A stretch of DNA of 64,000 nucleotides. Source: Ramlibacter tataouinensis. GTDB lineage: Bacteria; Pseudomonadota; Gammaproteobacteria; Burkholderiales; Burkholderiaceae_C. The DNA lies in assembly GCF_027941915.1 (NCBI RefSeq), contig NZ_CP116009.1:3720001-3784000 (forward strand). The letters are read 5' to 3'. The position numbers and the translations under genes were made by a program. The notes beneath the pieces are model-generated. The model searched no databases. It was given only the letters and a program-made list of their open reading frames with translations, and was not told where the DNA came from. This document shows positions 56,882 to 64,000 of the stretch, piece by piece. Every line of letters begins with the position of its first letter. Position 1 is the first letter of the stretch.

Positions 56882-57490
56882 TCAAGCGCGGGCCAGGTTC
56901 CCGCGGGCGCGCGCTTCCAGCGCGTCGTGGAAGGCGTCGGTGAGGTAGATGCGCGGGCGGGCCAGGAAGCCGCGCAGGACCTGCGCGCGGCGCTCGCGGT
57001 ACAGCGGCTCGGGCACGTGGGCGTATTCGGCGCGGATCTGGCGCTGGTAGTCGTCGAAGCGGGCCGGCGCGGCGCCAAGGATGGACAGGTCGATGTCCAG
57101 CAGCAGGCGCGTGTCGGGGTCGTCGCCGGCGTAGGCGTGCGTGCGCGTGGCCATCACCAGCGCGTGCACGCGATCGGCCACCTCGGGTGCGCAGCCGGCG
57201 GCCCGCACGCCGGCCCGGGCCCAGTCGGCGCTGCGCTGCTCGTTGTCGTCGCGCCGCGGGTCGTACACCGCGTCGTGGAACCACAGCGCCAGTTCCACTT
57301 CGGCCGGCCGCCGCGCCAGCATCGAGGCCGCTTCGAGGTACGACAGGCATTCGCGCAGGTGCTGCAGCGTGTGGTAGTGGCGCTGGGGCTCGCCCCAGGC
57401 CGCCACCAGCTGGTTGAGCAGGCCGCCGTTGACCGTGGCGGCGCCCAGCTCGCCCCACAGCCGCTGCCAGGATGCCAGGCCGATGGTCAT
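56882..57490 (-). CDS. HD-domain metal-dependent phosphohydrolase-like protein
   Basis: A 202-residue HD-type protein. The metal-binding set is HYHTLQHLRECL, ALWFHDAVYDPRRDDNE and a later LDIDLSILGA. The layout (predicted HD phosphohydrolase, about 200 residues) is common in proteobacteria, but substrates are unknown; nucleotides are likely. Its ATG overlaps the stop of the mltB gene (ATGA), so it is the last gene of the MoxR-DUF58-TgpA-MltB operon. Confidence 0.85.
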   Translation of the reverse strand: MTIGLASWQRLWGELGAATVNGGLLNQLVAAWGEPQRHYHTLQHLRECLSYLEAASMLARRPAEVELALWFHDAVYDPRRDDNEQRSADWARAGVRAAGCAPEVADRVHALVMATRTHAYAGDDPDTRLLLDIDLSILGAAPARFDDYQRQIRAEYAHVPEPLYRERRAQVLRGFLARPRIYLTDAFHDALEARARGNLARA

Positions 57491-58575
57491 GAGCCGCCGC
57501 GCGGCAGCGCCGCCTTCACTTCGCGCCCCAGCTCGATCACCGCCATCGCGTAGTAGCTGGACCAGTTGTAGCGCGTGATCACGTAGAAGTTCTCGGTGCC
57601 GGCCACGTAGGTCGGCGGGTCGCTGCCGTTCTGCAGTTCCACCAGCGCCAGCGGCCCCTCGTGCTGCACCGCCTCGCCCTCCAGGTGCGCGCCCTTGGCC
57701 AGGAAACTGGGCACGCTGAAGGTGGGCAGGATGTCGGGCGCCAGCAGCGCGTCCAGGTCGAGCCGGTCGGTGTCGAAGCTCACCGGGTAGTGGGTCGGCA
57801 TGCCGGGGTGCCAGCCGAACGCCCTGAAGTAGTTGGCCACCGAGCCGATCGCGTCGGCCGGGCTGCCCCACAGGTCGATGCGGCCATCGCCGTCGAAGTC
57901 GACCGCCCAGCGGATCCAGCTGCTGGGCATGAACTGCGGCATGCCCATCGCACCCGCATAGCTGCCCAGCGGCCGGGCGGGGTCGCCGCCCAGCCGGCTT
58001 TGCAGCGCCAGGAACGCTTCCAGCTCGCCGCGAAAGAACGTGCTGCGTTCGACTGCGCGCGGGTGGGCGGCCGGGAAGTCGAAGGCCAGCGTGGCCAGCG
58101 CATCGAGCACCCGGAAATTGCCCATCTGCTGGCCGTAGATCGTCTCCACCCCGAGGATGCCGACCACGATCTCGGGCGGCACGCCGAAGTCCTGCTCGGC
58201 GCGGGCCAGCGTCTCGCGGTTGTCCTGCCAGAAGCGCACGCCGGCCTGGATGCGGACCGGGTCGATGAAGCGGCTGCGGTACACCGCCCAGTTCTTGGGC
58301 GTGCCGGCCGGTGCCGGCTGCATCAGCCGCTCGACCACCGCCAGGCGCTGCGCCTGGGCCACGACCCGGCGGGTCCAGTCGGGATCCAGCCCGCGCCGCT
58401 CGGCCACCTGCTCGGCAAAGGCCATCGCCTCCTCGCGGCCGGCATAGGGCGGGCCCTGGCGCGCCGGCGCCTGCACCTTCACCTTCTTGGGCGAGGACGG
58501 CTTGGCCACAACGCCGGGCGCGGGCAGCGCCAGGGCCATGGCCGCCAGCGCGGCGGCCAGTCGGGATGCATTCAT
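57487..58575 (-). CDS. mltB: Membrane-bound lytic murein transglycosylase B family protein
   Basis: A 362-residue secreted lytic transglycosylase. The signal peptide (about residues 1-24) ends near GVVAKP and lacks a lipobox, so it is soluble periplasmic. The catalytic Glu is in VVGILGVETIYGQQMGNFRV. GSYAGAMGMPQFMPSSWIRW and the EF-hand-like loop DFDGDGRIDLWGSPADAIGS are MltB-family features. YNWSSYYAMAVIELG closes the domain. It cleaves glycan strands of peptidoglycan, forming anhydro-muropeptides. Coupled with tgpA upstream and the HD gene downstream. Confidence 0.93.
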   Translation of the reverse strand: MNASRLAAALAAMALALPAPGVVAKPSSPKKVKVQAPARQGPPYAGREEAMAFAEQVAERRGLDPDWTRRVVAQAQRLAVVERLMQPAPAGTPKNWAVYRSRFIDPVRIQAGVRFWQDNRETLARAEQDFGVPPEIVVGILGVETIYGQQMGNFRVLDALATLAFDFPAAHPRAVERSTFFRGELEAFLALQSRLGGDPARPLGSYAGAMGMPQFMPSSWIRWAVDFDGDGRIDLWGSPADAIGSVANYFRAFGWHPGMPTHYPVSFDTDRLDLDALLAPDILPTFSVPSFLAKGAHLEGEAVQHEGPLALVELQNGSDPPTYVAGTENFYVITRYNWSSYYAMAVIELGREVKAALPRGGS

Positions 58576-60647
58576 CGGGAAAGGGGCCAGGGCAATCGGT
58601 TGAACTCGCGCTGCAGCGCCGGCAGCGGGGCGGGTGCCTGCGCCGCGTAGCGCTGCGCTTCCAGCCGCAACAGCCAGTCTGCCAGCGGCTGTCCTTCGCT
58701 GCCGAAACGGTTGGTGACGGCAGCGGCCATCCGGCGCGGGCCGGCCGCCGCGGGCAGCGCCACGCCGGCCTGCTGCAGCTTGCCGCGCACCCGGGCCAGC
58801 AGGCGCAGCCACGGGTCCTGCCGTCTGCGATCCCAGCGCGCCCAGGCCGCGCCGGCCACCGCCACCGCGGTCACGATGGCGATCAGCACATAGCTGAGGT
58901 CCTCCCAGCGCGGCGACTGGAACCCGAGCTTGCGCAGCAGGTCCAGCTGCTTGCTCTGGGTGTAGTTGAGCACCCACTGGTTCCAGCGGTTGTTGACCGC
59001 CTCCCAGGCCTGGCGCAACCCGGCCAGCAGGGTCGGGTCGACGGTGCCCAGCGCCGTGGCGAAGGCGCCTTGCGGGGCGCGCAGCCGCTGCAGCGACCCG
59101 GTGCGCGAGGGCGCCACCATGGAGGTCGGATCGACCCGCACCCAGCCCCGGCCCGCGAGCCAGACTTCGGTCCAGGCGTGGGCGTCGCTCTGGCGCAGGG
59201 TCCAGTAGCCGTCGACCGCGTTCAGCTCGCCGCCCTGGTAGCCGGTGACGATGCGCGCCGGGATGTCCATGGCGCGCATCAGCACCGCGAAGGCCGAGGC
59301 GATGTGCTCGCAAAAGCCCTCCTTGCGGTCGAACCAGAATTCGTCGGCGGTGTGCTCGCCGTAGACGCCGGGCTCGAGCGTGTAGACGTAGCCGCCGGTG
59401 CGCAGCCGCTCCAGCGCCGCGCGCACCAGCGCCGGCTTGTCGGCGCCGCCGCCGGGGGCGGCGCGCATCATCTCGGCGGCCATCTGCAGCGTGCGCGGGT
59501 TGTACGAGGCCGGCAGCTCGCGGTACTGCGGCGGCAGCCCGGCCGAACGGCCCTGCGCGTTGGCCCGCCAGTCGAGGTGGCTTTCCACCTGGTAGCGCAG
59601 CAGGTCGGTGACCGGGCGGGTCGAGATCCATTGCAGCTCGCCGCCGCTGAGGGCTTCCAGCCCCGGCCCCGAGGGCGCCTGGGTGGCGGCATCGAGCACC
59701 AGCAGCCAGGGCCGGTTGCTCGGCTCCAGGGTCACGGTGTAGCGCACCGGCGCGCCGAAGCCCTGCAGGTTCACCGGCGGCAGCAGCGACGCGGCATAGG
59801 CGCCCAACCGCGGCAGCAGCGGCTTCCATTCGCGCCCGTCGAAGCTGGACAGCACCGGTCCGCGGAAATACAGCTCGTGCGCCGGCGGCACCGCCCCCTC
59901 GAACCGGACCCGCATGGCGATGCCTTCCTCCAGCGCGAGCTGGGCCACGTTGCCCACGCGCATGGTGGACGACAGGCCGCTGCGCCCGGTCATGCCGTCG
60001 TTGGGGATGCCCCACAGCGGCGCGAAGCGCGGGAACAGCATGAACAGCACGGCCATGATGGGCGCGCCCAGCAGCGCCATGCTGCCGGCGGTGCGCGCGG
60101 CCTGCATCAGCGGCGGCCGGCCGACCGGCATGTGGGCGTTGACCAGGGCCGTCAGCAGCCCCAGCAGGCCGACCAGCATCGCCGCCGCGGTCAGCAGCGA
60201 TTGCGAGAAGAAGAAGTTGGTCAGCAGGGTGAAGAAGCCGAGGAAGAACACCACGAAGGCGTCGCGCCGGGCGCGCAGCTCCAGCGTCTTGAGCGCCAGC
60301 AGCACCACGATCAGCGTCACGCCGGCATCGCGGCCCAGCAGGGTGCGGTGCGACAGCAGGGTGGCGGCGATGGTCGCCGCCAGCAGCCCCAGCACCCAGG
60401 CGCTGCGCGGCAGCGGCGCCCCGCGCACCGCCAGCACGCCGCGCCAGCCCAGGATGGCCGCCGCCAGCGCGATGCACCATGCAGGCAGGCGGCCGGCCTG
60501 CGGCAGGATCAGCCAGCCGATCACCGCCAGCAGGAACAGTGTGTCGCGCGCCTCGCGCGGCAGCGCGGCCAGCGTTTGCCAGGGGCGCCGCGCCGCGGCC
60601 AGCGCCTGCCGGCCCGGCGGGGCAGAGGCGGGTTGCGCGGTCAGCAC
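58572..60647 (-). CDS. tgpA: TgpA-like transglutaminase-domain membrane protein (DUF3488)
   Basis: A 691-residue protein. About five N-terminal membrane helices (DUF3488, to about residue 195) precede a periplasmic transglutaminase-like domain. Its catalytic triad is Cys in KEGFCEHIASAFAVLMRAM, His in SDAHAWTEVWLAG and Asp in WVRVDPTSMV. A further membrane helix (VLIAIVTAVAVAGAAW) precedes a C-terminal DUF4129-like region. Essential for viability in Pseudomonas as TgpA; the role is uncertain. The start is GTG 60647, just inside the DUF58 gene end. It overlaps the mltB start (ATGA). Confidence 0.91.
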   Translation of the reverse strand: MLTAQPASAPPGRQALAAARRPWQTLAALPREARDTLFLLAVIGWLILPQAGRLPAWCIALAAAILGWRGVLAVRGAPLPRSAWVLGLLAATIAATLLSHRTLLGRDAGVTLIVVLLALKTLELRARRDAFVVFFLGFFTLLTNFFFSQSLLTAAAMLVGLLGLLTALVNAHMPVGRPPLMQAARTAGSMALLGAPIMAVLFMLFPRFAPLWGIPNDGMTGRSGLSSTMRVGNVAQLALEEGIAMRVRFEGAVPPAHELYFRGPVLSSFDGREWKPLLPRLGAYAASLLPPVNLQGFGAPVRYTVTLEPSNRPWLLVLDAATQAPSGPGLEALSGGELQWISTRPVTDLLRYQVESHLDWRANAQGRSAGLPPQYRELPASYNPRTLQMAAEMMRAAPGGGADKPALVRAALERLRTGGYVYTLEPGVYGEHTADEFWFDRKEGFCEHIASAFAVLMRAMDIPARIVTGYQGGELNAVDGYWTLRQSDAHAWTEVWLAGRGWVRVDPTSMVAPSRTGSLQRLRAPQGAFATALGTVDPTLLAGLRQAWEAVNNRWNQWVLNYTQSKQLDLLRKLGFQSPRWEDLSYVLIAIVTAVAVAGAAWARWDRRRQDPWLRLLARVRGKLQQAGVALPAAAGPRRMAAAVTNRFGSEGQPLADWLLRLEAQRYAAQAPAPLPALQREFNRLPWPLSR

Positions 60648-61692
60648 AGCGCCAGCGCCTCCAGGCAGCGCCGCCGGTGGCCCTCGCCGCTGTCGGGCGC
60701 GATCTCCAGGCCGGGCAGCCGCAGCCCGTAGTCCACCCCCAGCTTGTCGGCCTGCATCACCCAGGCCGCCAGCCGCGACAGGCGGGCCTCGCCGTCGGCG
60801 GCGCCGGCGCGGGCGAAGTCCAGCCAGAGTTCGCGGCGCTGCGCCTGCTGGGTGTCGCGGCTGACCAGCTCGTCGGACTTGGCGGCCTTCTTCCAGACCA
60901 CCAGCTTGAGCGGGTCGCCGCGGCGGTAGGCGCGCACGCCGTCGAACTCGCCGGCGGTCTGAACCCTCGTCGGGCCGGCGGTGCCGGCGCGCGGCTCGCC
61001 CTCGGGCAGGGGCGGCGGCAGCGGCTCGGGCGCCGGCCAGACCAGCACCTGGGCGGCCGGCCGCCACACGGTCCAGACGCGGAAGGTGCCGAGCGGAAAG
61101 CGCGTCTCGGCGGTCAGCGGCGGCACCCGGTGCAGGCCGCGCCGCGGCGGCTGGAACGCGACCGAGACGGCGGCGGTGCCCAGGCCGGGCACGTCGGTCC
61201 AGGCCCAGTGGTCCTCGTGGCCGTCGTCCAGCACGGCCAGGCCGATGCCGTAGCGCGCGGCCTTGCGCCCGTTGGTCAGCGTCACGCGCAGCGGCGCGCT
61301 GCTGCCGGCGAACACCGGCTCGGGCGGCGCCAGCACCAGCGTCAGGCCGCGCAGCGTGGCATGGCACACGTGCATGCCGGCCACGGCGCTGCCGGCCAGC
61401 AGGAAAGTCAGCAGGTAGCCCAGGTTGAGCTGGTAGTTGATCGAGGCGACCAGCAGCACCAGCAGCGTGGCCGCCAGCATCAGGCCGGGGCGGGTGGGCA
61501 GGATGTAGACGTTGCGCTGGGTGAGCACCAGCGTGTCCGCGAGCGGCAGGCGCGCCTGCCACCAGGCGCGGAAGCGCCCGCGCACCAGGGCCGCCGGATT
61601 CCATTCGCGAGCCCCCGAGGAACCGGCTTTGCCGGGCCACAGGCGGCGACCCCTTGGAGCGGGAGCGCCGAAGGCGCTTCGGGGCTGGGTCA

Positions 61693-61693
<1 letters not shown>
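60641..61693 (-). CDS. DUF58 protein of the MoxR operon
   Basis: A 350-residue protein with two membrane helices (about residues 70-110: GLMLAATLLVLLVASINYQ and YLLTFLLAGSAVAGMHV). The DUF58 core is at RVQTAGEFDGVRAYRRGDPL followed by KLVVWKKAAKSDELVSRDT. DUF58 proteins are VWA-like partners of MoxR ATPases. It starts one base inside the MoxR stop (TGATG). It is probably a membrane adaptor between MoxR and TgpA. Confidence 0.9.
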
Positions 61694-62613
<920 letters not shown>

Positions 62614-62652
62614 CAGGGCCTGACGTTATCCGAAATTTGCGTGCCGCCAGCC

Positions 62653-63612
62653 ATGAGTGCGAACAAGACCGGGTATTTCACGCATGGGTCGTGCCGGTTG
62701 CACGAGATGGGCGAGGGCCACCCCGAGTGCCCGCAACGGCTGGCCGCCATCGAAGACCGCCTGCTGATCACCGGTGTCCTGGATGCGCTCGACCAGCGCG
62801 AGGCGCCCGAGGCCTCGCTGGCCGACCTGGAACTGGCCCACGACCGGATGCACGTGGCGGCGATGCGCGGACTGCGCGAGCAGCTGCGCGAGCAGATCGC
62901 CGCCGGCGGCAGCCCCTACGCGCACATCGACCCGGATACCGCCCTCAACCCCCACACCTGGGACGCCGCCCTGCATGCGGCCGGCGCCGTGCTGGCGGCC
63001 ACCGACGCGGTGCTGGCCGGCGAGCTGCGCAACGCCTTCTGCGCCGTGCGCCCGCCCGGGCACCATGCGTGCCGCGACCGGGCGATGGGCTTTTGCATCT
63101 TCAACAACGTCGCGATCGCGGCGCGCTACGCGCTGGAGCGGCACGGCCTGAAGCGGGTGGCGATCGTCGACTTCGACGTGCACCACGGCAACGGCACCGA
63201 GGACATCCTGGCCGGCGACCCGCGGGTGCTGATGGTCGGCATCTTCCAGCACCCGTTCTATCCCTACAGCGGCGACCCGCCGGCGGCCGACAACATGGTC
63301 AACGTGCCGGTGCCGGCGTACACCCGCGGCATGGACGTGCGCGAGCTGGTCGAGATGCTGTGGATCCCGCGGCTGGAGCAGTTCCGCCCGCAGATGATCT
63401 TCATCAGCGCCGGCTTCGACGCCCACCGCGAGGATGAACTGGGCCAGCTCGGGCTGACCGAGAACGACTACGCCTGGATCACCCACCGCATCCGGCAGAT
63501 TGCCGACCGCTTCGCCGACGGCCGGATCGTCTCCAGCCTGGAGGGCGGCTACAACCTCGGCGCGCTGGGCCGCAGCGTCGAGGCGCATGTGCGCGTGCTG
63601 GCGGACCTCTGA
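62653..63612 (+). CDS. Histone-deacetylase-family amidohydrolase
   Basis: A 319-residue zinc-dependent deacetylase of the arginase/deacetylase fold. Active-site elements are FCAVRPPGHHACRDRAMGF (His pair), IVDFDVHHGNGTEDI (Asp/His zinc ligands), FISAGFDAHREDELG (Asp) and SLEGGYNLGALG. GYFTHGSCRLHEMGEGHPEC is the conserved N-terminus. Bacterial members act on acetylated polyamines or similar small amides as well as proteins. ATG 62653 is chosen; a GTG 12 bases earlier is possible. It precedes the enoyl-CoA hydratase gene by 27 bases. Confidence 0.92.
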   Translation: MSANKTGYFTHGSCRLHEMGEGHPECPQRLAAIEDRLLITGVLDALDQREAPEASLADLELAHDRMHVAAMRGLREQLREQIAAGGSPYAHIDPDTALNPHTWDAALHAAGAVLAATDAVLAGELRNAFCAVRPPGHHACRDRAMGFCIFNNVAIAARYALERHGLKRVAIVDFDVHHGNGTEDILAGDPRVLMVGIFQHPFYPYSGDPPAADNMVNVPVPAYTRGMDVRELVEMLWIPRLEQFRPQMIFISAGFDAHREDELGQLGLTENDYAWITHRIRQIADRFADGRIVSSLEGGYNLGALGRSVEAHVRVLADL

Positions 63613-63639
63613 ACGAACGTACCGGACAAGGAGACCGAC

Positions 63640-64000
63640 ATGGACAACGACAACCCGCCGATCCTGCAGACCCGCGACGCGCGCGGCGTCGCCACCCTGA
63701 CCCTGAACCGGCCGGGCAACTTCAACGCGCTGGGCGAGGAGATGCTGGGCGCGCTGCAGGCCGCGCTGGACCAGCTGGCCGGCGACGAGTCGGTGCGGGT
63801 GGTGGTGATTGCCGCCGAGGGCAAGGCTTTCTGCCCGGGGCACAACCTCAAGGAGATGATCGCGACGCCCGAGCTGGACTACTACCAGCAGCTGTTCTCG
63901 CAGTGCAGCCGCGTGATGCTGTCGATCCAGAAGCTGCCGGTGCCGGTCATCGCCCGGGTACACGGCATCGCCACGGCCGCCGGCTGCCAGCTGGTCGCCC
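63640..64000 (+). CDS. Enoyl-CoA hydratase/isomerase (C-terminus beyond window)
   Basis: The ATG at 63640 has AAGGAGA 6-12 bases upstream; about 120 residues are visible before the window ends. It begins MDNDNPPILQTRDARGVATL and has LNRPGNFNALGEEMLGALQA. The first oxyanion loop reads AEGKAFCPGHNLKEM. The second begins ARVHGIATAAGCQLVA, where the A-A-G-C-Q pattern of crotonase relatives is complete. It is the usual short crotonase type. Probably cotranscribed with the deacetylase-like gene. Confidence 0.9.
   Translation, partial: MDNDNPPILQTRDARGVATLTLNRPGNFNALGEEMLGALQAALDQLAGDESVRVVVIAAEGKAFCPGHNLKEMIATPELDYYQQLFSQCSRVMLSIQKLPVPVIARVHGIATAAGCQLVA

Overview
The window is very GC-rich, with tightly packed genes, many of them joined by 1-4 base start/stop overlaps (ATGA, GTGA, TGATG). 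Gene content and order (pcm-like / rhodanese / TolC, Bug-type solute receptor, CaiB/BaiF CoA-transferase and acyl-CoA dehydrogenase clusters, four copper-responsive promoters) point to a chromosome segment of an aerobic beta-proteobacterium, most likely Burkholderiales/Comamonadaceae. This assignment is inferred from gene content, not from a marker gene. I see no rRNA, tRNA, CRISPR array, insertion sequence or replication origin.

Layout. 1-7.2 kb: a TolC-type porin (cut by the window edge), a rhodanese, an isoaspartate methyltransferase-like protein, and a TetR / membrane-fusion / RND efflux operon whose permease tail is partly encoded by a palindromic interspersed repeat. 7.3-9.1 kb: DUF218 protein, MsrA, and an SMR (Gdx/SugE-type) exporter. 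9.1-12.1 kb: cueR-copA and divergent copZ. 12.2-17.9 kb: a DUF4010 membrane protein; a coupled three-gene operon (beta-CASP nuclease, AMP/thymidine phosphorylase-like protein, PRPP-synthetase-like protein); and a DoxX protein with a clear terminator. 18-21.7 kb: a second copper ATPase, a cytochrome c lipoprotein, and a yybP-ykoY manganese riboswitch in front of a GDT1-family exporter. 21.8-34.2 kb: an acyl-CoA catabolic region (citrate-lyase-like CoA lyase, MaoC hydratase, thiolase, FadB-like protein, two acyl-CoA dehydrogenases, divergently a fused acyl-CoA-dehydrogenase-like/TetR protein, an unknown protein, CaiB/BaiF CoA-transferase, Bug receptor). 34.5-40.2 kb: an eight-gene periplasmic copper-handling operon. 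40.3-44 kb: a HAD-GH65 fusion and a tandem universal stress protein. 44-64 kb: mostly housekeeping or single-function genes (pdxH, LigB-type dioxygenase, esterase, chrA, an SDR/acyl-CoA ligase pair, PAS-LuxR regulator, MocA-like, sodC, phospholipase-D-like, comEC, an operon MoxR-DUF58-TgpA-MltB-HD, a histone-deacetylase-like protein, and a partial enoyl-CoA hydratase).

How it works together. Four CueR-type promoters with the same geometry (TTGACC, 19-base spacer containing a 21-bp palindrome with ACCTT...AAGGT arms, then a CAnAsT -10) precede copA, copZ, the second copper ATPase and the eight-gene copper operon. One CueR could therefore coordinate cytoplasmic export and periplasmic oxidation, chaperoning and efflux. 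The acyl-CoA region appears to be controlled by the C-terminal TetR part of a protein whose N-terminal part is a full-length but catalytically degraded acyl-CoA dehydrogenase. Two related palindromes lie in the shared divergent promoter, and the fusion gene seems to be transcribed without a 5' leader. I regard this fused regulator as the most novel item in the window.
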